From: Liolophura sinensis
Taxonomy: Eukaryota > Mollusca > Polyplacophora > Chitonida > Chitonidae
DNA: 64,000 nt
Reading direction: 5' to 3'
Assembly: GCF_032854445.1 (NCBI RefSeq)
Contig: NC_088300.1
Span: 52,610,984 to 52,674,983, forward strand
The first letter of the stretch is position 1. Every line of letters starts with the position of its first letter. Under the pieces are notes generated by a model that was not told the DNA's origin, did not search any database, and worked only from the letters and a program-made list of their open reading frames with translations. A program made the position numbers and the translations under genes. Shown in pieces: positions 48,609-60,597 of the stretch.

Positions 48609-49127
48609 TCTGGGGATTACTTTTTGTACAGTAAGAAATAACATTTACTAATAAACCTCCATCCAATATGTTTTATCTATTGTTCAGTAATTTTAGCACT
48701 CTAAATTTAAGGTTAAAATACACGGTACTTTATTATCCCTTGTAGCGTAGCTATCCCGCCTATGACAAAGAATTGGTGGAACATTGTTGTTGTCACCATT
48801 TTCGTCATGGCTGGCTCCTGAATATTGATAAATTAGTATCCAGAAGCTAAAGAGAAAAGATCAACGCTTCAATTAAACCTCACATTATTGTGGGATGTTT
48901 CAACTTCTTTTTAGTCAGGAAGTGTTCTCGGGACTAGCACATTGTGAATAATGTGACATAAGTTACTGCCTGAATCTTTTTATCAAAAAAAAATAACTGA
49001 TGGAGGTTTGTAAGATTAATGACTGTTTCAACGCAGATTGGAGAAATGTTTTGTCCGCGTTTTTCCTCTCCTCTATTTCGGCCACAGTTGTGATGTAGCC
49101 TACCACACAACCACCTTGTTGGGGATC
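48609..49127. other. Non-coding, nothing recognised
   Basis: AT-rich unique sequence with no supported feature. Confidence 0.4.
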
Positions 49128-49141
49128 TGAATTCAATGAGT

Positions 49142-49481
49142 GAGTGAGTGAGTGCTTGGGGTTTAACGTCGTACTCAACAATTTTTCAGTCATATGACGA
49201 CGAAGGAATCATTAGGGTGCATGTACGTGTAATGTGCCTCCTTGTTGCAGGACGGATTTCCACCGCTCTTTTATTTAGTGCTGCTTCACTGAGGCGACTT
49301 ACCGAAGGCAAGTAAGCCGCCCCGCCCGAGCCATTATACTGATACGGGTCAACCAGTCGTTGCACTATCCCCTTCATGCTGAACGCCAAGCGAGGAAGTT
49401 ACAACTTCCTCTTTTAAAGTCTTAGGTGTGACTCGATCAAGGATTGACCCTGGATCTACCGGTCCCGAAGCGGACGCTCTA
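49142..49481 (-). mobile_element. SINE family B, 5'-truncated, with perfect target duplication
   Basis: Minus-strand copy of the element at 57530-57876. It begins inside the tRNA-like head (TAGAGCGTCCGCTTCGGGAC) and contains GAGGAAGTTGTAACTTCCTC, a 9-bp-arm palindrome. It ends in a GTGAG-type tail (CACTCACTCACTCACT when read along the element). The flanks share TGAATTCAATGAGT (49128-49141 and 49482-49495), a 14-bp perfect duplication, the last base of which may be tail. Confidence 0.92.
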
Positions 49482-49555
49482 TGAATTCAATGAGTACTGC
49501 ATGCTATAAGCACTGTAAAGGCCAAAGCTGTGGGATTTGCCAGTTGATTATATTT

Positions 49556-49777
49556 GATTGTTTGCGTGACGTCATACTTAAGAATTCTTTACTTATATTA
49601 TGGCTTTAACTTTTATGGATAGAGCTTCCAGGCTGTACGTAGGAAGGTCCGCAGCAACCTGCGGATGTTCGTGGATATCCCCCGGGCTCTGCCCGGTTAC
49701 CTCCAATTATAGAGAATGCTGGCCGCCGTCGTATAAATGAAATATTCTTGTAAAACACCATTCAAATGAATAAATAG
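49556..49777 (+). mobile_element. Composite SINE family A: inverted fragment then plus-strand copy
   Basis: 49556-49610 is a minus-orientation 3' piece (GCGTGACGTCATACTTAAGA, ATTCTTTACTTATATTATGG). 49622-49777 is a plus-orientation copy (CTGTACGTAGGAAGGTC, CAACCTGCGGATGTTCGTGG, CCCCCGGGCTCTGCCCGG, AATGCTGGCCGCCGTCGTAT, tail). The head-to-head arrangement suggests two insertions or an inversion. Confidence 0.75.
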
Positions 49778-49789
49778 AGATAGATATGG

Positions 49790-49868
49790 ATAGAGGAAAC
49801 GGGAGTACTCGGGATAAACCACTGATCTTTGGCAAGTTACTGATGAACTTTCCCTCATGTACAAACGT
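49790..49868 (-). mobile_element. Fragment of the diverged SINE seen at 41338-41695
   Basis: GATCTTTGGCAAGTTACTGA and TGAACTTTCCCTCATGTAC match 41445-41480 in sequence and orientation. It leads directly into the 29-bp array. Confidence 0.6.
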
Positions 49869-49879
49869 GCACTACACTG

Positions 49880-50445
49880 CCATGAACATTGTAAGCCAGT
49901 AACTACTGTCGTGAGCATTGTACGTCAGAAACTGCTGTCATGAACATTGTAAGCCAGTAATTACTGTCATGAGCATTGTAAGCCATAAACAATTGTCATG
50001 AGCATTGTACGTCAGAAACTACTGTCGTGAGCACTATAAGCCAGAAACTACTGCCTTGAGCATTATAAGCCAGAAACTACTGTCGTGTTCTTTGTAGGCC
50101 AGTCACTACTGTCGTGGGATTTGTAAGCCAGAAACTACTGTCGTGATCCCTTTAAGCCACTTACTATTGTTGTGAGCATTGTAAGCCAGTAACTACTGTC
50201 GTGAGAATTGTAAGACTGTTAAGCTAATGTCGTGATGACTGTAAGCCAAAAGTACCGTCATTATCACTGTAAGCCAGAAACTACTGTTGTGGGCATTGTA
50301 AGCCAGTAACTACTGTCGTGAGAACTGAAAGCCAGTTAAACTACTGTCATGATGACTGAAAGCCAAAAACTACCGTCGTGATCACTGTAAGCCAGAAACT
50401 ACTGTTGTAAGCATTGTGATCTATTTATTATTGTTGTAAGAATTG
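49880..50445 (+). repeat. 29-bp minisatellite, about 19 copies
   Basis: Consensus CATTGTAAGCCAGAAACTAC followed by TGTCGTGAG. Steps of 29 bp are clear (for example 49887 to 49916). In the right half four consecutive variant units recur with a 117-bp higher-order period (CATTGTAAGCC at 50177 and 50294). The array starts next to a SINE fragment. Confidence 0.92.
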
Positions 50446-51483
50446 TACATATACTCCAGTGACTAGAGTAGCCATCAGCTAGTGTAATGTGGCCAGTGAA
50501 TCGAATCGAGCAGTATAACACTTAAACATAGATAAAGCAATACATGTGACAGGTGCTCCTCGTGCTACCAGAGCACTCAGTCAATCCGTGCTCCACTTCG
50601 CTATTAACACTCCATCAAACCTGCGGAGTACATTTGGAAATTGCTTAGGTGATGTCATGTAAACGGGAAGCAGATTGACGCGAAGACGTTATGGCCTGAA
50701 GTAAGCCATAGCCACACAGTTATCACTGGCCCATTACGTCACTTCAATTGGCGAGCTCTCAAGGTGTAGTGGATGGCAGGCCAGATGTGGAGAAGGGGGC
50801 GGGGAGGCGCGCCTCAGACCTGCCTGTAGGTGTAACCCAGAACCTGCTGACACTGTCCAGGAAGAGAGCGATTTGAACAACCCATTAGTTAAACAGTTAA
50901 CATGTGGCTACCGTTATGTCAAAGGTACCAGTTCTTTTGGCCTGACCTGATCCATCAATAAGGCTTTGGTAGTTCCTGGTGCCGCGGGGATCATTGTGTT
51001 TAATTGCTTGTCTGAAGTCAGGCGATTAACTACATCGGAATATTATTTGTCTGCACAACCGACGTACTCAATAGATTAATGTTGCAGATAAACAGATAAG
51101 CATGGTATTACTCTTCTGAATTTTGTAACATTTTTTTTTTGTTAAATATGTATGACGACTTTAAAAACGCACTCATCAGCAAAACACGATGTCTGCACTT
51201 CATGAACGTCTTAGAAGAAGGTGTGCGTTTTCTTTTAACTTTTCTCCTTATAATGACCTTATTTAAGTAGAAACATGCATGGGGAACCTTAAATGCGTTA
51301 GTAACTACATATACACTCAGAGTAAACCTTTCTTACCTATCATTTAGAACATTATAACTAGTGCATTATATTTCTTGCACGTACCCTTTTCACATGTAAA
51401 CATCCTGCAAAAAAAAAACCCTGAATAAGCCTGATTATTGATTTTGGCAATTTACTCTTCACTTATTACATACTCTGCTTTTT
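50446..51483. other. Non-coding with candidate regulatory stretch
   Basis: 50560-51010 is balanced in composition and repeat-free, unlike the AT-rich surroundings; possibly regulatory. No exon supported. Confidence 0.4.
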
Positions 51484-51538
51484 AAATATTCTTGAGTGCG
51501 GGGGAAAACATCAATTAAATAATTCAATAAACAAATAA
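51484..51538 (+). mobile_element. SINE family A 3' scrap
   Basis: AAATATTCTTGAGTGCGG followed by AAAACATCAATTAAATAATT and an AATAAACAAATA tail. Confidence 0.7.
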
Positions 51539-54500
51539 GATTCTGTTTTTGTACAAAGACATCGTATAATGGGTCTCAAGGTAAACAGAATCAACTTTAT
51601 GGATATTTCTTGTATCAGATAATGTGAATGGAAACTTTAATGTTTCCACATTGAATGTTGAGAACGTTATTAACTCTCTATCGTTGTTGATGTATTCAGC
51701 AGTGGGTTTCGGTACAATCTTCAAGGAGACACGTCTCTCATGCCACAAAAGACATTAGAAACAGTAAACACGACCTAGCTTGCTTGACCTTATGTGTATG
51801 GTTTGGGTATCACAGAACACAGATAGTGTAAACTTGGGAAAGCGCTAAGCGAAAACAATTTGAGAAAAGGAAACGCTAAATGGATTCTGTCTTCAAACGA
51901 TTGCTTTAGCCAAACGTCAGTGATAATCCAGAGATTTACTACTGGTCTCATTGGAGTTGACAACTTCATCTCTATAGACTCGACGTATTGCTGTTTAACT
52001 TATGAGATTCAATGAGCGGTATGTTTAGGGGATTTTCTCAGAATTCGTGTTCGCTGTTTCTTCGTCGTTCAGCTTTAGTTTACATTTAGCGCTATTGCTT
52101 CACTCGTTGTACTAATGAGACCGAAGACTGCGCAGCGTCAAGCAGTCTATAGTCTGTCAAACTTCATCAGAAGAGACGCAGTCTCGGCGAGTTACTTCCC
52201 CATTAACTCCGCCTTGCTGTGATGTGTCAGCGGATCAAGCCCCACAAACAGACGATTAGTTTGAAAACGATACAAGGCCGATAATTGCCCAGGCAAAGAG
52301 TCTCTTGAAAGACTAAGCGATGCCAGTTTGTTGTTAATTCTGAGTAGCTTGTCATTCCGACGTTTCAACGCACAGCCCAGGCACATCTCATTCATACTTC
52401 AGATGTTCGGCACTGCAGCACTGCTGCACACAAAGAACTCTCACTGACAAGAACCATTTAACGTAATTCACGACGTGTGTGTGTTTATCGGCTCGGTATT
52501 TAAAAAAATAGGAAACATAAAATAGTGGCATTACATTTCTAATAACTTACGACAAAACATACACAGGATTTAAGAAAAGATTGTTTATTAGAAATCGGCT
52601 GAAGTTGTAAACAAAATCACGGCAGTTTCACTTAAGCCTAGTAAGATATCATCGTCAGCGTTTAACATTAAAAAATGGTTAATAAGATTAGGTTAATCAA
52701 CAAAATTATTGTAATTCCACTTAAACCAAGTATTACATATCATTTGTAGAGATTAATGATATACAAGATTTAACAATGTAATGTAAGTCATAGTGGTGTA
52801 TTAGGTTTTTACATTTAATGTCACTCATTATGTATAGTTCCCTTTGCTAATTCAAATTATTGGTACCGGTGTACTGCAAAATATTTTAACTTTCCCACGC
52901 CACGCACTAAAACTTGGAGACATCAGCCTTCACTTACACTTGTTTTCCGTTATCTGTTGAAGCTCAATGTTGCATTTGGTAGAAGCAATTTCTGTACAAA
53001 AAGCTAGATTTAAATAACAAAATACGCACTACCTGGGATCGAAACCTGGTCAGGGGATGAAATATTATAGAAGACGTGTATGTGTATAGTTTTGGTTTAG
53101 CAAGAACTTCCAATGCACTACATATTATTATTCACTTCGATATGGACGTATAAGTATATATGCTCCAGAGATTAGCCATGCCAATGCGATCACACAGTCG
53201 CCATCGTATACTCGTGTACAGATTTCATGGATTCTGTCTGTCAATGCTAAATGAACACCCTAAGCACAACTTCAAACGCCAATCATTTTACAACAAACCA
53301 AAACAGAACACCGATTGACCTCAACTGTGGATACCATCGCTGAATAAAGCATTCCGTTAACATTCACCAATAAATATTTACATACAATATCTATGCGAGT
53401 ACCAGTATAAGAAGAGCCTCGACGGACTAGGCACGTCAGCAGGGATATAAGGCTACAACCGTACGGCGCCTCGCCGATCCGACCATGGGTGGAACTCTTA
53501 ACTCTGAGCAGATTATATGGTTTTATAATGACCGAGGTCTTTGATCAAGTTATCCTGAGTGTTGACTGTTGTGACTAAAGCTATGTAACAGAGACCAGTC
53601 GAACAGCTCTAGTCATTATGTGTTAAGAATTAGCGAAGACGCTGGTCTTATCGTCGTCAGCGATACAATCCTGGGTGGCCAGGGTAATAGAGAAAGTGCA
53701 TCCTCCTGTTATGTAAGTTCTATCGCGGAATATCATCCACCATACACCCAAAACAAGGCTTAACGTAGGCCCTAAGCTGCTGTTACAGGAATAGCGTGCA
53801 GCAATAGCGAATAATAATCATTTATATATTTTGTAGCATTTAGGAGCGACTGAATATTTTAAAGACTGCGCAATAAATGTTGCATACATATTTCATTGAT
53901 AGAAGGATGATACGGTGGTTTCTGAAAACGTAAGATTTATAGATGATTCAGTTCAAATTAAACTGATTACAGTGACATTTCATGAAAATAAGATACGTTC
54001 TGTAGTTGTGAAAAGTGTGATTATTATAAACTCTAATTTGAAATCGGTGTTATTAAGGGAGCTGCACTGGTCAACATCCAAAACTGTAATTGACGCGGTC
54101 ACATGAGGGTTTTGAAACGGTAAAATATGTACCTGCTGTCCTCACGGTATCGACACGTGTAGCTTTTACAGATTTAATGGAATTGCTATTCTTTTCATGT
54201 TGGACATGAACATATCCACTGTTTGTATAAGACATAAACGATTCTTCATAGCCTCAATGTTCTTCAATTATCAGGTCCCGAGAGTGTTTAATTTTGCGGA
54301 AAGCTGTTGAAGAAACAAAGCCATAAAACAGAGCAGGGAACTGCTAACGCCAGCAAAGCAATTAAAAGACGTGGCTAACCTGCGGACAGTTGGTAAGATT
54401 GAATTATTTTGATTTAACTGGATAATTTTCGTTGTAATCTATTGATAAGAGCCAGTTGTAAGCAGAGCTTTTAGCTGGCCGCTCTTGGAAAATGGCACTC

Positions 54501-57130
54501 GCTTACTACACAGAGCTATTAACCGAGCAGAGCCGGCTTGTGGGACGCACTAATTGGATCCCGTCTTATAAAAGATTGGGAGACGATTAGAAACAATAGA
54601 GCGATCAATGATTACAGGGATTCCCAGATGTTGGCATCACCGAGGCGATTTCACATTGACTGGCCTGTCTTTGGTTTCACAAGTGAAGCACATCATTACT
54701 TAATAGCCGCTGCCTCCTCTCTATTGATTTTGTTAATATAATTAATCGGCCTGTGTTTGGAAAGCAAGATAGTTTAACATGATTTTATATCATTTTATTG
54801 CCTGAGGATAAGCTCTACCACAGACAGGCATGGAAGTTTTATTTGATTGTCTCCATCCACTGCAGAACAGTTTCCACTGATACCCTCAAGTTCTCCCTGC
54901 GGTCCACGCTTGCGGAAGATATTTGTATCTAAACGCGATTCGCTCCATTCATTTCCAGCGAGTCAGTTTGATTTAAACATCGATTAAACTCAATCAGCCT
55001 CATATAAAAGTCATTTCGGCGACAAAAACACATTGGGATTTTTATGCGTTTTGACGATAGCTGGCGGGGCTTGCATACAGCAAAAAGGGTTCGTGTAACC
55101 CTGACTTTCAGATGTTATATATGAGCCAATGCCGAGCAGTGTGAAACACGCTGACCGCACAATTAGCCGCCTTGTTTATCCGATTTAGCGTTTGATGAAT
55201 TCTGTACAAAGGTGTTAAGTTTTCTGGTGAAGATATCAATACACAAGACTGTCAGTATAATTCGTAGAGTATTTCTTTGTTCTCCAGAACTCAGTTCTCT
55301 TCAAAACTTCACAAATGTTCCTTTCATTGTTAACGGATATATCCGTTATGTAGGAAACTTCAGTACAGTGTCGTGAAAGTTTGTTTAATGTCCATTCATG
55401 CTTATTGACATATATAATCATTATGCAAAAGTCCGTAAGTTTACCCATAAAATGTTCAGACACACATGCACACGCACAAAAAAGAAATGCTACATCACGA
55501 AGTAGAACCCCTTTGTTATCATTGCTAAGGGATACAACGGTCACTATATAACGACCTATTATACTGTTCATGCTCTCTTGCGTGTTGGAACATTATTTTA
55601 TAAACAGGTGGATGTACAATATTTAAATCTATTTGTATAACAAAAAATATTAGCAAAACCATTGGTTCATTTGATGCAACATAAGTAAATTCTTAATTCT
55701 AACAGCGTTTTGGAGACTAAATCACGAGAAGAATGTTTAAAATATATACATTTTGAAAAAAAAATAATAAAAAGTGCAAAAAATAACATAAATGTTATCC
55801 TTTCCTGTTTCTAAGATTTCCCAAATAGTTTAATTCTCGGATGCATATTGTACCAGTGTATATCATTCATCGGAATCATCAGGTAGAGAATTAACATGTT
55901 CCTGAAACTTTTATTCCACTATTGTGTGGATAATTGATATGTTTGGACTGAGTTTGAAGCTATATACGCTCTGCCAGATATCACAGCCCACTTTTACGAA
56001 ACTTTGAAAATCTGTTTTCCTCTTAAATCATGTGACCCCCCCTACCCCCCCCCCCCCGGCTTTTTAACGTGGACAACAAAAAAATAAGATCGCGATAAAA
56101 TGAATTGAGAAGACAATTTTTCAATTTGGTCCAAGTATCGTTGAAGAATTATAAAAGGACTATTTTTTACTTAAACCCAAGTTCTCAGTATATACGTAAA
56201 CATATATGTGGGTGCAGAATTTTGTCATCGATACCTGCTTTCTCAAAGTAGCCAAACTGACATGCAGCACAGCATGTTATTTACCAGTGCATACATGAAT
56301 ATAAACAGTACAGCCACGTGCATGAATGGAACAGCGTACGTGTTTTAATTGTTTCATCAATGTTCGTATCATTGTATGATACTTTCAACAAATGCGGAAA
56401 GAAGAATATACGACTGACCTGTGGTTATCGCTTTTTAACCCATTAGTTTGAACGCACGAATGTCTCTTTTAATTCCACAGCATTTGATCGGTTTAATAAA
56501 ATTCATTTATTCAAAGAAACAAATAAATTCTATAAAACAAATACATGGAAAATTAATACATGTGAATCCCATCTGGCACTATGTGGTGCTTTGTGTGGTT
56601 ATGTCTCCTGTCTGTACAGAGGCCCGGTAAAAGACTGTCCAAAATTACCATCTGTATTGAATCTCTCCAGTCAAATATTCCCCGGAGACGATCGTATTCG
56701 CCGCTTCATATTTCACTTATTACCAAGTCTCAATTTAATATCAGCCCTTCTCTCACCGCTACTTAGAGCACTCACGCAATGCGACAAAACACGCGATGCA
56801 GACTCACTTCTTCTGCATGTAAATGATAGGAGACCTGATATCAGTTCATGGGCGAGGAATGAACGGTGGACAATACTCTATGCTAAATAAACTTAACCCT
56901 GCCGTCATGCATGCATGGTATCATAGTATCAAGCATCTGAGCTATATCTGTCAACTTTATATTATGTTTGAGAGGACCCCTGGCAACTAGATAGGAAATC
57001 GTCCCACTTCGGTGCAGCAGTGAGGTGTATTGTTTTTCGTAGAGAAAAACAAGTAAATCTTACTTGAAAATGAGGTACAATTACTGAAGAACGTGTGAGT
57101 TAAAAATTGGACTGATGCGATTTAGGCCTA
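51539..57130. other. Intergenic sequence with a long candidate regulatory block
   Basis: No coding exon supported. 54260-55190 stands out as nearly 1 kb of balanced, repeat-free sequence rich in ATTA/ATTGA cores, which resembles developmental enhancer DNA. 51840-52440 is similar but shorter. GGGATCGAAACCTGG at about 53036-53050 is tRNA-B-box-like on the minus strand. A C13 run is at about 56046-56058. Confidence 0.4.
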
Positions 57131-57160
57131 TACTTTTGGTTTTATCAAAAGCCAAAAGTA
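57131..57160. repeat. Short hairpin
   Basis: ACTTTTGGTTTT and AAAAGCCAAAAGT pair at all but one position around a short loop. Isolated; function unknown. Confidence 0.6.
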
Positions 57161-57210
57161 GGGTCAAAAGCAGTTTTAGATATTGTAAGGCGTTTCCCTT
57201 CATAATAAAA

Positions 57211-57310
57211 ATATGATTACGCGAACCAAAATCATTTCCACATATTTGGTGTCTATTTAGAGACAGGTATAAGCTATTAAGAAGTATCGTGTTGGTTCAC
57301 GCAATCACAT
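57211..57310. mobile_element. Short MITE-like inverted repeat
   Basis: ATATGATTACGCGAACCA (57211-57228) pairs with TGGTTCACGCAATCACAT (57293-57310) at 15 of 18 positions, enclosing 64 bp. Confidence 0.6.
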
Positions 57311-57529
57311 TTCTATAAATAGGAAAAATTATAGAGACTGTTATCTCCATAGAGATAATTATATGTTAAATAAGTTTAAATATATTGTTATACATGTAAA
57401 TCTATACAGATTATATATACAGTATTCTTCCAAAGAAAGCTCAACGCTGTTTACTTTAGTTGACAGCATATGGTACTATTGCACTGAGAAAGAGGCGATC
57501 TGTTTATCAGTTTAGCTTCGTAATAAATG

Positions 57530-57876
57530 ATTGGCCCGGATAGCACAGTTGGTAGAGGGTCCGCTTCAGGATCGGTAGATCCAGGATGAATCCCGGGTCA
57601 CACCTAAGGCTTTAAAGGAGGAAGTTGTAACTTCCTCGCTTGACGTTCAGCATGAAGGGGATAGTGCAACTACTGGTTGACCCGTATCAGTATAATGGCT
57701 CGGGTGGGGCGGCTTACTTGCCTTCGGTAAGTCGTCTCAGTGAAGCAGCACTAGATAAAAGAGCGGTGGAAATCCGTCCTGCAACAGGGAGGTTCATTAC
57801 ATACACCCTAAGGATTCCTTCGTCGTCATATGACTGAAAAATTGTTGAGCACGACATTAAATCCCAAGCACTCACT
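57530..57876 (+). mobile_element. SINE family B (tRNA-derived), full-length copy
   Basis: A 347-bp element. The A box TAGCACAGTTGG fits the consensus, and a weaker B box GGATGAATCCC follows about 40 nt later. The body includes the palindrome GAGGAAGTTGTAACTTCCTC, then CAGCATGAAGGGGATAGTGC, GGTTGACCCGTATCAGTATA, GGGGCGGCTTACTTGCCTTC and TCGTCATATGACTGAAAAAT, with a short CACTCACT-type end. The flanks share a perfect 11-bp duplication CGTAATAAATG (57519-57529 and 57877-57887). The last ~60 bp (TGAAAAATTGTTGAG..GACATTAAA) loosely parallels the family-A 3' end, so both may be served by related LINEs. Confidence 0.93.
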
Positions 57877-57887
57877 CGTAATAAATG

Positions 57888-58384
57888 TGTATTAAAGACA
57901 CTGTCATATATCCACGGTATAATTCGTAAGACAAAACTTGTTTCAAATACCAACAGTAAACGGAAACGGATATTATCCTATGCTTTTTATGGACATACAG
58001 TAGGCTGATGGTTAGCAACGCATATTTTAGCTTTTGTCTGTTTCCTCGGCTACACTTGTTACATAACAACTTCAACGGGGAAGCCCTTGAGTCACTTCGC
58101 AGACGATCTGTCAGTGTGAGTAGAGGTGAAGTCTACCTGAGCGACAGACCTATTGAAAGCAATAAATAATGAAATGATGAATAACTCATCTTTTTCTTTT
58201 CCGTGCATATTATTATTACCAGTATTATTATTTTATTCTTAACATCATGGTAGATTTCTTTTGGGTGTTAATTTCAAAGTAAAACTTCCAAAATCTACAT
58301 TACCGGAGACACACTATAGTTAATCAGATCGCAGAATGTGTGTATAATCTCATTTCCTGTAATTTTCACTGTATATACCGAACA
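57888..58384. other. Non-coding, nothing recognised
   Basis: AT-rich sequence up to the start of the 69-bp satellite. Confidence 0.4.
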
Positions 58385-59455
58385 TCACAGCGTCGACACA
58401 CTGCAGTTTCTGATTTATTACGATGTACACATTGTCAGCCTGTATAACAAACATCACACAGCCGACTCACTGTAGTTTCTGCTTTGTTACAATGTATACA
58501 TTGACAGCCTGTATACCAAACACCACACAGCCGACTCACGGCAGTTTCTGCTTTGTTACAATGTACACATTGTCAGCCTGTATACCAAACATCACACAGC
58601 CGACTCACTGCAGTTTCTGATTTGTTACAATGTACACATTGTCACCCTGTATACGAAACATCACACTGCCCACACACTGTAGTTTCTGATTTGTTGCAAT
58701 GTACACATTGTCCGCCTGTATACCAAACATCACACAGCCGACTCACTGTAGTTTTTGATTTGTTACGATGTACACATTATCAGCCTGTATAACAAACGTT
58801 ATACAGGACTGGCCCACACATTGCAGTTTCTGATTTGTCACAATGTACACATTGTCAGCCTGTATAACAAGCGTCACATTGCCCACACTCTGCAGTTTCT
58901 GATTTGTGACAATGAACACATTGTTACCCTGTATACCAAACATCACACAGCCGACTCACTGTAGTTTTTGATTTGTTACGATGTACACATTGTCAGCCTG
59001 TATAACAAACGTTATACAGGGCTGGCCCACACACTGCAGTTTCTGATTTGTCACAATGCACACATTGTCAGCCTGTATAACAAACGTCACATTGCCCACA
59101 CACTGCAGTTTCTGATTTGTGACAATGAACACATTGTTACCCTGTATACCAAACATCACAGAGCCGACTCACTGTAGTTTCTGATTTGTTACAGAATGTA
59201 CACATTGTCAGCCTGTACACAAAACATCACATTACCGACACTGCACAGTATATATCTGATTTGGTAAATTTCACACATTGGCTTACCGTACAACACTGCA
59301 TCGCCCACACAGTCCATTTTCTGATTCGGTTGGAAAGTATTTGTAGATATTCTATCAAACACCATATTGCCAACACACTGCAGTTTTGGATTTGGAAGAA
59401 TGAATACACTGATATCCGATTTTCGTACAAATATGCCTGGTTCAACATCTGTTAA
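58385..59455 (+). repeat. 69/75-bp satellite with 213-bp higher-order repeat
   Basis: About 15 units containing TTTCTGATTTGTTACAATGT, ACACATTGTCAGCCTGTATA, CCAAACATCACACAGCCGAC. The TTTCTG block lies at 58407, 58476, 58545, 58614, 58683, 58752, 58827, 58896, 58965, 59040, 59109 and 59178, i.e. steps of 69 with a 75 at two places. The block 58752-58964 (69+75+69 in order 75, 69, 69) is duplicated as 58965-59177. Units after 59178 are degenerate. Each unit contains ACAATGT-AC-ACATTGT, a 7-bp palindrome. Confidence 0.92.
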
Positions 59456-59709
59456 CACCTTGTAGGCATATATAATATACCAACAAATAATTCTTCTTCC
59501 ACCTGTTCATTGTTACGTGACCTGCAACTAGGGGAATTGACATTTGTACTTAATATCTTCGCTGTTGTGGCCTTTACATTTTAAGGGTTGCCTCTGCTCC
59601 ACAAAATAAATTAGTTTCATCAAAAGCGGTAGCATCAGAAGATCCTTTGTGCCAACTTTGAATCGACATTTACCACGTTATACTGCATGAACGCGTGATC
59701 ATGTATAAT
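59456..59709. other. Non-coding, nothing recognised
   Basis: Unique sequence between the satellite and a SINE. Confidence 0.4.
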
Positions 59710-59843
59710 TTATTTATTTTGGTTTGGTGTTTTATGCCATATTCAAGAACATTTCACTTATACGACGGCGGCCAGCATTATGGTGGCAGTAAACTCACGA
59801 GTGTCCGCAGGTTGCTGTCAGACCTTTACATGTACAGCCGAGA
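59710..59843 (-). mobile_element. SINE family A, 5'-truncated
   Basis: Minus-strand TTATTTATTTTGGTTTGGTG, TTTTATGCCATATTCAAGAA, CATTTCACTTATACGACGGC, GGCCAGCATTATGGTGG, then CTCACGAGTGTCCGCAGGTT with a deletion of the GGGCAGAGCCCGGG segment. Confidence 0.85.
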
Positions 59844-60254
59844 AATAAAATCAGAATTTAGGTAACACAGGTATGTGTAGTTTTAATACAGGAAAGTGAG
59901 TCTATATAAATTATATATTATACTCTTTGATTGCGCAGAGCTAGCTAACTATAATCCATAGGTAACCATGGTTGACAGAACCTGAAGTGTGAATGTAGAA
60001 GATCAGTACATGTTGGGTGTAGAGTTGTCGTCCTTGACTTCCGGAAAAACAATAAAGACGTTTGAGGAATGGCATTTTAAGATAGTTTTTCAGTTCACTA
60101 ATATGACTTGATCTCTTGACTAAGCAATACATAAAACTTATGTTTTCAATTCTACAATGTATATTCCTGATCCAGCTTCAGAACTAACAGTAAACTTATA
60201 TGTACAGCCTACATAGTGCTTTCTAATGGTAAGCCTACTCAAGCAACGCTTTAT
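59844..60254. other. Non-coding, nothing recognised
   Basis: AT-rich unique sequence. Confidence 0.4.
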
Positions 60255-60590
60255 GTTGGTGCTTTTCTGCTGGTGGACCAAGCATCCCCGAGGTCTGGTT
60301 TCTTTGCATTGTTTTAATGTGATTGTGTGTTAAATATGATTACAACACAGTATTTTGAGTACTAGACCACTGACGCCTAATAAATTGCAATTAACGCCAC
60401 TGCACTTTTTTTTTTTTTACCTAATTCTGCCTAAGCCATGGTGCTACGGGCGTGTAAATTGCTACTTTTTAGAATACATACGGAAAAGAGGCCTTATTTC
60501 ACCGGTTACGTGTGACCATTTGCCAGCTATCACACCGTCGTCACTGCTCTTGTTTTACTCTCTGTGTTGTACATCTTTAATTATATCATG
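60255..60590 (+). repeat. ~350-bp dispersed repeat, near-complete single copy
   Basis: Contains in order CTGCTGGTGGACCAAG, GATTACAACACAGTATTTTG, CTAGACCACTGACGCCTAAT, TTAACGCCACTGCAC, a T11 run, AAGCCATGGTGCTACGGGCG, TTTCACCGGTTACGTGTGAC, ATCACACCGTCGTCACTGCT and TTTTACTCTCTGTGTTGT. The best single copy for defining the family's ends. Confidence 0.75.
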
Positions 60591-60597
60591 TAGATCT

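Noticed and set aside
57640-57837. Open frame in SINE family B, matched at 49186-49389 on the other strand
   Set aside because: The similarity is due to shared SINE sequence with target duplications, not to a gene family.
58423-59455. Overlapping repeated open frames on both strands
   Set aside because: Products of the 69/75/213-bp satellite; all periods are multiples of 3.
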